Shown here in pieces: positions 10,963-21,885 of a stretch of DNA of 64,000 bases. This DNA is from Branchipolynoe longqiensis. Lineage: Eukaryota; Annelida; Polychaeta; Phyllodocida; Polynoidae. The notes beneath the pieces are model-generated. The model did no database searches and was not told where the DNA came from. It saw only the letters and a list, made by a program, of their open reading frames with translations. Positions within the stretch are counted from its first letter, which is position 1. The number at the start of each line of letters is the position of its first letter. The translations under genes and the position numbers were made by a program. Location: the NCBI GenBank assembly GCA_030323885.1, contig JASIRB010002767.1, positions 1-64,000 on the forward strand. Direction: 5' to 3'.

Positions 10963-11592
10963 TGATCCCCGAGAGAGTAATCTCAGACAGATAGAGAGAC
11001 GGCGGTGGGGTGGGGGTGTAGGTGGGGTCCTGGAAAGCAGTGGTGGGTGGGAATGGAATTTGGCGGGGGGGGGGGGGGTTGCTAATTGTGACTAATGTGG
11101 ATGTGAAAAGGGCCTAATTGCCCTAATCAAACCCACATTTGTGTATACTACTGAGGCACTCAGTGACCACTGGGGAGAAGGTGTTCACTGGGGCGTGAAC
11201 TCGTTAAGCTAATCAATTGTGGAGCTACGCCTATCGGTGCTTATGTGGTTGGGCGATAAAGCACCATGCACCCACAGAGAGAATATAGGGTGTACATGTT
11301 ACCCTTGCATCTATGCTCGTATAATGCGTTAATACATCATATATATATACTCTATAATTAATTATGTGAATATAATCAAGGACCCTACCACCTTTCAGTC
11401 TTTCTTCTATATATGCAACCCTCATATAACTACCAACTGTACTAACACCCCTCCAGGGTTTAGGTACTTCCGAGGCCACACATGCGCCACCTGCTAGTTG
11501 CGGAAATGCATACTAATTTACGGTTTTATAGTGCTGCCCATTTCTGATACCAAACCAGCGTTATTCTACTAATTATTCTACTAATTATTCTG
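10963..11592. other. No recognised feature
   Basis: Mixed-composition DNA with a G run at about 11060 and AT-rich DNA around 11330-11400. No coding frame or repeat family was identified. Confidence 0.4.
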
Positions 11593-11762
11593 TCCTTGTA
11601 CAAGTGAGCCTTCAGTTATCTTAGTAATACCAATCACCAGTAAACTCTGGTAAAAGTAGTGACAAGAATGAAGATACAAGTGTTTGATCTGTCTCAGCCA
11701 GGGATCGAACCCACCACCAGGGGCTCACAGCCATTCCTTCTCAGCCAAGTTGTCGAAAGTAG
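11593..11762 (-). mobile_element. Degenerate SINE-A head half
   Basis: CAGCCAGGGATCGAACCCAC is a B box on the minus strand, followed by the GACAAG.AT.AAGATACAAG region. Strongly diverged, so probably an old copy. Confidence 0.5.
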
Positions 11763-11857
11763 ATGTATATTTTGGATGCTGTCGCTAAGTCTCATTGCGC
11801 TATTTCTAGTCAATGTGACCAGGCAGTATTACTATTATTAGTCCACTTTCCGGTGGA

Positions 11858-12176
11858 CTGAGTGCAGTGGCCTAATCAATAGAGCGCCGGCCTCGCGTGC
11901 GGAAGGTCAGTAGTTCGGTTGCCGATCGAGTCAAACCAATGACGTTAAGATTGATACGTGTCAGGCGCTCGGCATTATTACGATAGGGCAAGGACTGGTT
12001 AGCTCAGTGTCAGGATAATGTGAGTGAATGGGATATCAGGTCATGGTGTTGGCGATCTGATTTCCCAATGGGGCAGCACTATAAAGTCACTAGGAGTGTG
12101 CACTGTCAGAAGTCCGTACCCATCCTGATATGACCTTAGATGTTGCCAGGACGCAAAACTCCACCAAACCAACAAG
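11858..12176 (+). mobile_element. SINE-A, full length with target duplication
   Basis: Head GTGGCCTAATCAATAGAGCG, B box GTTCGGTTGCC, full body and tail GATGTTGCCAGGACGCAAAA. It is flanked by TTTCCGGTGGA (11847-11857) and TTTCCGATGGA (12177-12187), an 11-bp target-site duplication with one mismatch. This fixes both ends of the family consensus. Confidence 0.9.
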
Positions 12177-12187
12177 TTTCCGATGGA

Positions 12188-12699
12188 GATGTGTCAGACC
12201 ATGCATTAAAAAGAGAGGACAGATACACAAACAAGTCCAGACCCGTCTGAGAAAGTGCGTCATTGAGTGGGTTACGTAAACTTAGCGCAAAGGTAAAACC
12301 ACATTATATGAATAAAAAAAACAGGACATGTCCACACATGTTGGGACAAGAAATTCCAGTGCGTAAGTGACAGTATTTCGTGCCACTGGTAGGGGGGGGT
12401 GGCGCCACCTGGTAGGGGTGGGGTGGCGCCACCTGGCCCAACTGTGATAAGGGGTCACTCATAAAGTAGTACACAGCAGGAGGGTGATCATATAGAGAAC
12501 ATTCTGCCTTTATACTCACACAATTCTTATACATCAAATATATAGAAGGTGTCTGAAAAGTCACTATCTATCTTGGTGATATTGCAGAACATTACTATCA
12601 AAAGCTTCTATCTGACAAAATGGTGCTTTTGAGATAATGAGGACTGAAGCTGTGTAACTGCATGATAGCAAAGCAGATAGAACAATATTATTCATAATA
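12188..12699. other. Unassigned spacer with duplicated GGTGGCGCCACCT motif
   Basis: No gene was recognised. At 12402-12410 and 12426-12434 the sequence GCGCCACCT occurs twice, 24 bp apart, each centred on the palindrome GGTGGCGCCACC. Both match the AGGTGGCGC CTCF-type core in reverse. Confidence 0.45.
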
Positions 12700-13085
12700 T
12701 TTTGTTTATTTTTTGTTTATTGAGGCTGTATTTATACTGTCCATAGCATGTAAGCCCAGGTACCCAGGCTTGTTTTCAATGCTGGCCAGCTGTAGTGTTG
12801 GTGTTGTCTTACCAAACAGTATCTACTGATAAGTTATTTGATTGCCTGCATTTTAGTAGGAGATAGATAGTTTGTTGGTATGCTTAGTAGCCTATGTTAG
12901 GTTTTTGGGGGCCCTCTTGGCATTGTATTTTTGTTCTATTCTTATTACTATGTTAGTTGTGTTCTTATGGTTCTATGTTAGTGTTTTGGGGTTTTCTTGG
13001 GAAGAGTTTTCCCATTTTTCTACTTAATTCTATACTAGCCTATTTTATTTACATGTCCATAGGATTGTACGTAAAAGGTGGTTGA
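12700..13085 (-). mobile_element. LINE 3' UTR, CR1/Jockey-like family
   Basis: It matches in reverse the region downstream of the LINE frame at 46591: TATTGAGGCTGTATTTATAC, CCAGGCTTGTTTTCAATGCT and GGCCAGCTGTAGTGTTGGTG. The 3' end lies on the left. The coding part is absent. Confidence 0.75.
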
Positions 13086-13579
13086 GTTGTGTATGTCAGT
13101 GAAAAATACCAGTTGAGACACAGTTGTGTAACTGCATGATAGCCTTTTGCAGATAGAACATTTTTACATCAATAACAACGATTCGGTCACTTTGTCAGAT
13201 AGAACCTTTTTATAGGAAGGTCACAAATTTGGATGTTTTTTTATATATCAAATATATAGTGTCTGTACAAAGCATGTGCAAACAATGTCTCTCAGCGTTA
13301 TACTTTATCCAGACTAAATCTTTTATAATACCAACTTCTTTTTGTACATTCAATTTCTTTTATTTCCTGTAAGCATTTACGAACAATGTAGTGCCCTGTG
13401 ACGTACCTAGTCCACACTGCTACTATTATTTGCTAAGAAGCATCAACAGGTGGCAGCAGGCTAGCATCAACAGTCTCTAGGGTAGAGTCTTCCATCTGCT
13501 GCTAGCGGCCACCCCCTGAGGGAGTGTTACCCGGCTGGTCAGTGACGTGTCACTTCTATTTGGGCATTGGTGGCATGAA
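13086..13579. other. No recognised feature
   Basis: AT-rich to mixed DNA with no repeat family or gene recognised. Confidence 0.4.
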
Positions 13580-14304
13580 GGCCCTGTCACATTATGACGC
13601 ATCTCACAAGCGCGTGGCTAACGCGTAAAATCACTTTTTTACATCAAGAAGCATAAAAGTTTTCGGCGTGGGGGGGGGGGGGGGGGCAAAGCTGGACGTA
13701 TACATACAGTATACATAGCGTGTGGTCAACGTATGACCAACGTATGGCTAATGTACCTCCCGGTGAAAAATGCTTGAATCACACTCACGGTATGTACACA
13801 GAACGCCAGTGAACATTATATACGTTATTCGATCACCAGAACTACACCTCATACGTTACATATGTCAAGGCACACTGGAGAAACACTAAACGTACATTAG
13901 ACATATGCTAGGCATACATTATCCATTCATTGTCAGTAGGCGCTCTGTACATTCCCACTGCCTTTAACTTTAACGTAGGTCAACGTAGTGCAACATAGTG
14001 AACAACGTTTGTCAAACGTATGTCAAATGTACATCAACGTATGCCTAACGCATACCTAATGTATGGCGGATGTAAAATCCACACATTGCCGAACATTGTC
14101 ATATGTCGAAACTTTTGTGCATGCACAAAACTTTGCCGACCCCCTGACGTGTGACGCCGTATCTCGACGAACGTCAACGTTCATTGACCTATACCAAACA
14201 GCGCCTAATACACGCATAACACATAATGACGTAACCAGACATAGCGGCCAAAAATCACATGCGTCAGAGTACGTTGGCATGATGCGTCGTAATGTGACAG
14301 CCCC
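13580..14304 (+). mobile_element. Non-autonomous TIR element, GTCACATTACGA type
   Basis: Inverted ends: GCCCTGTCACATTATGACGC and GCGTCGTAATGTGACAGCCC. The body is homologous to 3225-3929 in reverse orientation. TTAA follows the right end, but the left flank does not match it. A poly-G run of about 17 bases (13669-13686) lies inside, as in the other copy. A frame at 14063-14308 resembles one in the other copy, but this follows from DNA similarity. Confidence 0.8.
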
Positions 14305-14544
14305 TTAACCCAGGAGTGGCCTGGGGTTTGAAGCTATCTCGGTCTTCCTCTTTTATTCCTCAAGTGGAGTAAGACACGGTCCATGGCAGGATCATAATAC
14401 TCCCAAGCTGCCCTCTTGTTTGGAGTAGCACATTGACAGATTGGGGCGGATCTTTTTCTTCGCGACAACCGGTGTTGGATCCCCGGCCTGTACGTACAGG
14501 TGTTTCCGGGACCTGCTGGGAGGGGCGTGACTCAGCCACATCCG

Positions 14545-15730
14545 GTGGGGGCAGGGAGGGGAAGGAGGGGTGGAGAGGGGAGAGAATGGGATGGGCAGTG
14601 AAGGGGTGGGGATGGGAGGAGAAGGGAGGGGAGGGAAGAGGAAGGGAGGGGAGATGAGGGGAGGGAAGGGGAAGTGAGGGGGGGAGTGTGGGGAGCGGAA
14701 GGGAGAGAAGGGAGGGACGGTAGGGGAGGGGAGGGAAGGGTGAGGAGGGTGGTAGGGAGAGGAGGGGAGAGAGGGAGTAGAGGGAAGGGAAGGAAGAAGA
14801 TGAAGGGGAGGGAAGGGAGGGAAGTGGGGGAAGGGTATGGATGGGGGGGAGGGGAGGGTCGAAGGGAGGGGAGGAGGGAGAGAAGAAGTGAGCGGGATGT
14901 GAGTGAAGGAGGAGGAAGGGAGGGGATAGAAGGGGATGGGGGAGGTGGTGGTGGGAGGGGGCTGAAGGAAGAGGAGGAAGAGAAGGGAAGGGGAGGAGAG
15001 GGGAGGGAAGAGGAGGGAGGGAGGGGAATGATGGGAAGAGGAGAGGGGGACGGAAGAGGAGGCTGAGGGATAGGAGAGGAGCGTAGGGAGAGGAGGTGAG
15101 GAGAGGGAAAGTGTCGTGCTGGGAGGGGAAGGAGGGGAGAGGAGGGGAGATGAGGAGAGGAGAGAGAGGGGGGAGGGGAGGGAGAGAAGGGAGGAGGGAG
15201 AGGAGGGAGAGGAGGGGAGAGGAGGGGAAGGAGGGAGAGGAGGAGAGGAGGAAGAGGAGCGGAGGGGAGAGGAGGGGAGAGGGGGGAGAGGAGGGGAGAG
15301 GAGGAGAGGAGGAGGATGGGAAGGAGGGGAGAGGAGAGGAGGGAGAGGAGGGAGAGGAGGGAGAGGAGAGGGAGAGGAAGGAGAGGAGAGGAGAGGAGAG
15401 ATGGGAGAGGAGGGGAGAGGAGAGGAGGGGGAGAGGAGGGGAGAGGAGCGGAGAGGAGCGGAGAGGAGCGGAGAGGACCGAAGCGGATCGGAGAGGAGGG
15501 GAGAGGAAGGGCAAAGTGGTGCTAGGAAGGGAGAGGAAGGACGATAAGGGAAGAGAAGGAGAAGAATGAAGGGAGAAGGGAGGGGAGAGGTGGAGGACGT
15601 AGTAGATAAGGGAGTGGTGAGGGCGGCGGGGGAGGAGGGTACGGGAGGGGATGAGGGAGATGAGCTGGGAGAGGGAAGCAGAGGGGAGGATGAAAACGAG
15701 GCGTCTGTACCACGTGGGGGGGGGGGGCGG
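14545..15730. repeat. GGGGA/GAGAGG polypurine tract
   Basis: About 1.2 kb of G and A on the + strand, with GAGAGGAGGG units most regular at 15120-15500. The long minus-strand Pro/Ser/Leu frame and the plus-strand Gly/Arg/Glu frames are composition artefacts. Candidate H-DNA (inference). Confidence 0.9.
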
Positions 15731-15907
15731 ACACTTCTCTCCTAATGCGATCTTAGAAGTGCGTGGATAGAGTACTAGTGCTAAAGGCACCTGCATGGGT
15801 ACATCACTCACCGCTCATCACTCTCCGCTCTATCTATTTGCTATTTCATCTGGTGGACTGGTGGCAGGACATGTGTAAATATATCTTTTTTTCTTCTTGA
15901 AGCTTAA

Positions 15908-16171
15908 TGCCAGGTACACACATACCGTATAGGATTTGCGCACTAAAACTCCCGATCCGCTTAAAACTGAAAATGGGCCGATTCATTTTTCGAATCGCGA
16001 ATCGCAATCGTAATGCTAGCGCACACCTACCATTTTAGCCTTAAAAATCGCGAATCGCAATCGGTAGGCGTACTAGGGGAGTGCACACCTCACAACTTTT
16101 GGGCAGGTTTAGATCGTATACGGTAGGTGGGTGCGGAGAAACGATCGTATACAGTAGGTGTGTACCTAGCA
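15908..16171. mobile_element. Small TIR element, GGTACACACCTAC type
   Basis: Left end TGCCAGGTACACACATACCG and right end CGTATACAGTAGGTGTGTAC pair as inverted repeats. TTAA (15904-15907) precedes it and TTAT (16172-16175) follows. Internal ATCGCGAATCGCAATCG occurs twice. It is about 264 bp and non-coding. Confidence 0.7.
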
Positions 16172-16202
16172 TTATACTGCCTATCAAGGATAAGTTGGAA
16201 TA

Positions 16203-16462
16203 GTCTTGTTTTCACCATTAGACAGTTAGTCGATAGAAAGCTTGACTCTACACTTTCTCGACCCAAGGGATTTTTAACTTCCCACACCACAATGACATGG
16301 TATGAGAGAAACCAGCCTTTGATAATGCTCTACGTCATACACAGGAGTGGAAATCCAAATTGGCAGAGGTGATGGCATGGGGAATCGAACCACCGACCTT
16401 TTAGATTAGGAATCTGACCTAACAAAATGTCAGACACTCTAACCACTCCTCCACAGAGAACT
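16203..16462 (-). mobile_element. SINE-D, full length
   Basis: On the minus strand the head is GGAGTGGTTAGAGTGTCTGA, followed by a B box in GGTGGTTCGATTCCCC, the body CACTCCTGTGTATGACGTAG and the 3' part CTTGGGTCGAGAAAGTGTAG. Other copies lie at 30665, 39062 and 63848. Confidence 0.8.
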
Positions 16463-16469
16463 GTAAATA

Positions 16470-16927
16470 TATATACTGTATATTGCGATAGGCCATGTTG
16501 AACACATACGACCTGTTCCCCATGGTCTGTACCTGATGCAATGTGAAGAGAAGGCTGGGAGAGAAACGTATGCTTAACAGTTTAATTCCTTACTCCGCCC
16601 ACTCTGGTGTCACAGATCCATGTGACCCGCCCCCTGATCAGCCAGGTCACAGGTAACCTCTCATGGTGGGGGGTGGCCACTAGCCAGTCGCAGAGGGGGG
16701 GGGGGGGCGGTCCACCCAGGGACCGCCTCTGGCTAGCTTGCTTTAAAATAAAAGTTGCTCCCGGTGTAATGAAGTAGATTATAACAACCTATTGCATTCA
16801 TCTCCAGTCAACCATATACGATGACAGAGACAGTCCAGGTAAAAATGTAACATTTAAGACCTAAATGCACTGGGATTGGTCCCACTGCTTCACTGGTCAC
16901 AGCTGGTCCAGTGTATTATTAACAACC
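16470..16927. other. Unassigned, possible LTR remnant
   Basis: Unique-looking DNA with the inverted word GGACCGCC around a poly-G stretch at 16690-16735. It has a loose resemblance to 44850-45180 (pyrimidine-rich strand, then AGGTCACAGGTAACCTCTC versus AGGTCCCACGTTCCCTCTA). The evidence is weak. Confidence 0.3.
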
Positions 16928-17361
16928 CCACCCCAACAACATAATTCATGAACTCACATAACTAGCTACATTAGAGTTACACTAGAATTTTCCTAACAAA
17001 CTAACATTTATATACCGCTTGCCTAACTGCAACTGAACATTAAAACTTACTACAAGTTTACCAACTGAATACAGAAGATAACTTCTGCTTACATTCTAAA
17101 TACTATGTAAATACTCACATTGATCTGACTAATATTGATCTGGTTATATGACATTACTGTACCATATTGTTATGGAACTTTTGGGTTTCAGGAATTTCAT
17201 TGTGTTACATGGTGCAAATTGTCTATTCAACAGGTATTGTACACCTTATTCTATATACCTTTTGTGTAAATAACCCTGAATTGAAAAATGGCTGGAAGAC
17301 CAGTGCTTCGGCACTGACAAAAGACTTATTCAGCAGAATAAACATATTTACCAAAAAAAAT
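16928..17361 (+). mobile_element. Element X: ~435-bp A-tailed retroposon
   Basis: This stretch and 46112-46546 are near-identical from CACCCCAACAACATAATTCA to the terminal poly-A and diverge abruptly on both sides. The 3' end carries GGAAGACCAGTGCTTCGGCA, a hairpin-forming LINE-like tail, then AATAAACATATTTACC and A8. The shared 5' boundary suggests a defined unit, not random truncation. Confidence 0.75.
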
Positions 17362-17362
17362 C

Positions 17363-17412
17363 ACAGAACATGTCAGAAACTCAAAACCATCGAACTATTG
17401 CAGCTTTGAATA
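17363..17412 (+). mobile_element. F MITE terminal fragment
   Basis: CAGAAACTCAAAACCATCGA and the end GCAGCTTTGAA match the right end of the TTAA-flanked F family. Confidence 0.55.
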
Positions 17413-18121
17413 ATGATGTGTTTGGTGTATGTGAGAGGGAGTGTATACACATTGCTTGTCATATTGAGAGAGATAACCATAAAGAAATAATTTGCTGACA
17501 AAAATAACACAGAAACTGTCCCGCAGAATGAGGTTAGCCGTAGACGTGCCTCTTGTAAGTTATGTCTATCCGGATTATTGATAAATAAGACACTTATATG
17601 AAGTATAATCTGCTATACTTATATAAACCAACGTAGGAACTAATTTCTTCAATTATTTATTATTATTAAATTATTCGGAGTCGCAGACCAATCCTTGATA
17701 TGGTTAGTTGATTTATCGGGTTTGTTAATTAATCAAATTGCATATTACATGTTTCTACCCAAGCTTGTGGGAGTCGCGCACCTACCTTGTAGTCAATGGT
17801 GCGGATCGGTGCGACTATTGCGCCACCTGTGAGTGATCGGGACACTAATATCCAACCAGGCTCCTAGCATTCCAACTGGATTTTCCCCTTTGTAGGTAAA
17901 GGCGTATAAGATTCCCTTTGTCAGATATCTAATAAACAAGACTCTTCCATAAACTGTCCGGCTGACATTGTGCGATTATTGCTTGTGTGGCACAGAGAAC
18001 GTACAACCAGTACTTGGGAAGAAACATGACATCATTAGCATCACAGCATGAAGTGCAGCACACAGGCCATGCTAATGTGGGTCAACGCTGAGCAACACAC
18101 TGAGAATGAGAGAAAAACTAA
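17413..18121. other. No recognised gene; one CTCF-like 9-mer
   Basis: Mixed DNA without repeats that I recognise. GCGCCACCT is at 17820-17828. Confidence 0.4.
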
Positions 18122-18300
18122 AGCTTGTTTTATTTAATGATGCCTCTAGAGCACATTGATTTTTATCATCGGCTATTGGAGGTCAAACATATGGTGATTC
18201 TGACATATTTCTTTGGAGGAAACCTGCTGCCACCACATAGGCTACTCTTTCCGATAAGCAGCAAGCTGTACTTTATATGCACTTTCCCACAAACAGGACA
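18122..18300 (-). mobile_element. SINE-E, 3' half
   Basis: From the left: TTTATTTAATGATGCCTCTA (reverse of the TAGAGGCGTCGTTAAATAAA tail), GACATATTTCTTTGGAGGAA and CACTTTCCCACAAACAGGAC. The tRNA head is missing. Confidence 0.85.
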
Positions 18301-19208
18301 GTGGGTGGGTGGGTGCAAACAACTGGTGTGGAAAGGTTGGCAGACTGGTGAGGACTGAAGGAAGTGTGGAGTGCTGGTGGAAACACAGGTATGGGTTTGT
18401 AGGACCCCCCTCCCCCATCACCCGCCCCTGCCCCAGATTGGCAGTGGTTTGATTGGTTGGGTTCTGTTAGCCAATCAGGTAGGGAGAGATGCCGAGTTGG
18501 GTTGGGGGTGATTGGTCAGGTATGATTGGAGGTGAGGTGGATTGCTTTGCTGCCACCTGAATCCCCAAACAATGACAGCAAATGCTTCCCCCCTCTTCCC
18601 TGTGCATTAAACCCCATCAAGCATTTTGAGACTTCCCTGTTCCTCTATACTTATCCCGAAATTATATTTTTAAAGAAGATGAAATTCATCATCATCATAA
18701 TTAATCTATTAACTGCGAGGGTCATTGTGGCACTGCCCGCCAGTTTTCTCTAGTTTTCCGTGTTCTCCCCCACCCTCTGGCACTTGCCAAACTCCAAGCC
18801 TGTCCATTCCCTGATGTTGTTTTCCAACCTCTTCCTTTTGTTTGCCCTTTCCTGATATGACTGTAGACGTTGCTATGATGTAAAACCCCAACAAACAAAC
18901 GTTTTGCCTGCCTTGAAAATGAAAAGGTCTACAAGTCATGAAAACCATAAAACTACGGCTTATATTAACATGCTTAATCGTAATCACTATATGTACACCA
19001 TAATGTTGGTGTGAAGCACTAACGCAGAAAACTAGACTAGGCGTAATATTTCCCATTTTCATCACCCCTACCCAAATAGCTTAAACTGTGTTTTTGAAAT
19101 CACCTATAATTATCAAGCTATTTCAGTAGAAACTGCCTTTAAAACTAATTAAAGTAGATTTCTGCTTTCAACTTCTTCCTAGCACTTTGAGACAAATATT
19201 ATGTAATG
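18301..19208. other. Unassigned spacer with a SINE-A tail
   Basis: Nothing was recognised except a SINE-A tail fragment at 18848-18900 (CCTGATATGACTGTAGACGT then ATGTAAAACCCCAACAAAC). Confidence 0.5.
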
Positions 19209-19966
19209 GCCCTGTCACACTACGACGTGACTACGTCAGCGTAACCACAACGTGAAAATAATGATATCACGTCGAAGTTATCGGCGTAATATGCAAATTG
19301 TGGACGTGAGCGTAACGTGAAAGTAACGTGGGTATACGTCGTGACCTTAGCTGTAACGTGACAACGTTAGGGGGGAGGGGTAATTGGCGACGTGACCGGG
19401 CGTTAGTGTAACGTGAGCGTAACGTCGCCGTAACGGGTGCGACGTGGACGTAACGTGACCGTAACGCCACCGTAACGTGACCGTAACGTGACCGTAACGT
19501 GACCGTAACGTGACCGTAACGTGACCGTAACGTGACCGTAACCGTGACCGTAACGTGACCGTAACGTGACCGTAACGTGACCGTAACGTGACCGTAACGT
19601 GACCGTAACGTGACCGTAACGTGCAAAACGCTGCCCACACGTTGCTCCCACCCGGGCCGTCGGTCTGACGTGACATAACGTGACTCTAACGTCATTTACG
19701 CTGCTATAACGATCGCGGAACGTCAACCTAACGTCATTGTCACGTCATCCCAACGTAACGGCTTCACGTTGAGATACGTCGAAAGTTTTGAACAGGTTCA
19801 AAACCTCGACGCGCGCCGACGTAACACGACGTAACATGACGTAGCTCGACGTCACTCTAACGTCATTATGACGTCATCATAACGTGACCCAACGTACGGC
19901 AATGTAATGACGAAAAATCATCACGTTAGGCTCACGTTGGCTCGTTACGTCGTAGTGTGACAGGGG
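19209..19966. mobile_element. TIR element filled with GACCGTAACGT repeats
   Basis: Termini GCCCTGTCACACTACGACGT and ACGTCGTAGTGTGACAGGGG are inverted repeats. The interior is dense in AACGTGA/ACGTCA words. A core array of 11-bp GACCGTAACGT units lies at 19448-19622. The array motif resembles the inner TIR sequence (ACGACGTGACTACG). No transposase is encoded. The reverse-strand frames with SRYGHVTVT repeats reflect the 11-bp array. Confidence 0.8.
19448..19622 (+). repeat. 11-bp tandem array GACCGTAACGT
   Basis: About 15 consecutive near-perfect 11-bp units, with one CGTAACCGTGA variant at about 19540. The array sits inside the TIR element at 19209-19966. Confidence 0.9.
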
Positions 19967-20106
19967 TATAAGATTGGCAGGCAGCGTCCTGTGTTCAGTG
20001 GAGCGTGACTCTACCAAGTTGACTCTAATTACACATGATTGTTTGGTTCAAGGACGCACACTTTCTTGAACTTACACAAATAGGCGCAGACTGAGCTAGC
20101 GCTTAA

Positions 20107-20515
20107 GCTAAGATTCCTTACACGCGGTATGCGGTATGCGGCATGCGGCATGCGGCATACGGTATGCGAATGGGAGGATTCCTTCTACGCGGTATGCAAA
20201 CCCGTAACCCCACCACCACCACTACCATATGTTTCCCCTCTGCACCCTGGTGTGTGACCGTTCCGTAATGCTCAGTTGCCTCTCCTCGTCTAAAACTAAT
20301 GGGCAAGTGCGACTGATGGTTCTATTCACATACCGCATACCGCATGCCACATGCTGCACCGATCGCTACAGGGACCGATCGACTTGTCGCATTCGCATTC
20401 ACATTCGCATACCACATGTAAGGGTTGTAGCCCATTGACTTCAAGGCGTTTAGATTTTTTGCCGCATTCGCATTTGCATACCACATGCCACATACCGCAC
20501 GTAAGGAATCTTAGC
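20107..20515. mobile_element. TTAA-flanked MITE with hexamer arrays
   Basis: Left end GCTAAGATTCCTTACACGCG and right end CGCACGTAAGGAATCTTAGC are inverted repeats. TTAA occurs directly outside both ends (20103-20106 and 20516-20519). Next to the TIRs are GGTATGC/GGCATGC arrays on the left and GCATTC arrays on the right. The flanks belong to the 84-bp tandem array, so the element inserted into that array. Confidence 0.85.
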
Positions 20516-20519
20516 TTAA

Positions 20520-20915
20520 GATATTCATATTCCTTGATGCTCTGAGAAGGAAGCGATGAACTCTCTGAGATACACAACTAGGCGCGGACTGAGCTAGCAC
20601 TAAGATATTCATATTCCTTGATGCTCTGAGAAGGAAGCTGTGAAGGCTCCTAGATACACAAATAGGTGCAGACTGAGCTAGCGCTAAGATATTCATATTC
20701 CTTGATGCTCTGAGAAGGAAGCTGCAAACTCTCCTAGATACACAAATAGGCACAGACTGAGCTAGCGCTAAGATATTCATATTCTTGGATGCTCTGAGAA
20801 GGAAGCAATGAACTCTCCTAGATACACAAATAGGTGCAGACTGAGCTAGCGCTAACATATTCATATTCTTTGATACTCTGAAAAGGAAGCGATGAACTCT
20901 CCTAGAGACACAATA
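20520..20915 (+). repeat. 84-bp tandem array, ~5 units
   Basis: GATATTCATATTC-type words start at 20520, 20604, 20688, 20772 and 20856, an exact 84-bp period. Units also contain GATGCTCTGAGAAGGAAGC and GACTGAGCTAGCGCTAA. A partial unit (20072-20106) lies left of the MITE. The reverse frame shows a 28-residue repeat because 84 is a multiple of 3, and no gene is claimed. Confidence 0.9.
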
Positions 20916-21174
20916 TCACTATTTATTTAATTACAAATGACGAATTTGTGGTCGTTTAATTTTTTTAAATTATTTAACAAAGGCCATGCTCACAGTGAAA
21001 AGCCAGTGGTATCGATTCTGTCAGTCTTGTCAATCACATTCATATACCTCTCTTGGAATTTACACGAAAACCCCAAATGGTAAGCTCGCATGTTAAATGA
21101 GTTAACCATTGTTGATCTACTTATTTATTTCCTTCTTATTTCCCAAAGATCAAATTCAGTGACAGTAGATCTGC

Positions 21175-21775
21175 TATCACCCCCTCCCCTACCCCCACTC
21201 CTCCCCACACCCCCACCTTTCCACCTCACCTTCACCTCCTCCTCCACCCCTTCCCACACCCCACCTTCCACCACCCCTCCGCCCCTACCCAGCCCCACCT
21301 CCCACCCCTTCCTTCCTCCACCCCTCCCCAGCCCCACCTTCCTCCCCCTCCCCAGCCCCACCTTCCACCCTGCTCCAACCCTCCCCAGCCCCACCTTCCG
21401 CCCCCTCCTCCACCCCTCCCCAGCCCCACATTCCAGCACCCCTCCTGCACCCCTTCCCAGCCTCCACCTTCCACCACCCCTCCTCCACCCCCCCCAGCCC
21501 CACATTCCAGCACCCCTCCTCCACCCTCCCCATCCCCACCTTCCACCACCCCCTCCACCCCTCCCCAGCCCCATTCCCCCCTCTCCTCCCACCCCTCCCC
21601 AGCCCCACCTTCCCACCCCTCCTCACCCCTCCCCAGCCCCACTCTTCCACCACCCCCTCCTCCCACCCTCCCCAGCCCCTCATTCCAGCACCCCTCCTCC
21701 ACCCCCTCCCTGCCCGCCACCTTCACCCACCTCCACCCTCCCGTACCCCCACCTTCCACCCCCTCCTCAACCCTC
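21175..21775 (+). repeat. C-rich pyrimidine tract (CCCCACCTTCCACCCC)
   Basis: About 600 bp of CCCCTCCCCAGCCCCACCTT-like units of about 30-36 bp. Glycine/tryptophan and proline frames over it are artefacts. Confidence 0.9.
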
Positions 21776-21789
21776 TCTCTCTCTGTTTG

Positions 21790-21885
21790 GCATCACTAGG
21801 ATAAGGTAAGGAGGAGTGGAATAAGGAAGCCAAATCGTCCACGATTGCAATTGTCCCTGCTTCATCAACTAATGTACCATCAATC
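21790..21885 (+). mobile_element. SINE-B tail fragment
   Basis: GGAGTGGAATAAGGAAGCCA, CGTCCACGATTGCAATTGTC and CTTCATCAACTAATGTACCA match the SINE-B specific tail. The head is missing. Confidence 0.65.

Noticed and set aside
14063..14308. Conserved peptide shared with 3118-3432 (VHAQNFADPLTCDAVSRRTS)
   Set aside because: Both lie in copies of the same non-autonomous TIR element, so DNA similarity explains it. No catalytic motif, and the frames run out at the element ends.
14360..15811. Minus-strand frame of 483 residues, Ser/Pro/Leu-rich
   Set aside because: It covers the polypurine tract. The opposite strand is equally open. The composition fully explains it.
19267..19726. Repeat protein with SRYGHVTVTL units
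   Set aside because: It arises from the 11-bp array inside a TIR element. All three frames show the same peptide because 11 is not a multiple of 3.
20511..20864. Repeat protein with a 28-residue period
   Set aside because: The 84-bp array happens to be in phase with codons. There is no conservation bias toward silent sites that I can see.
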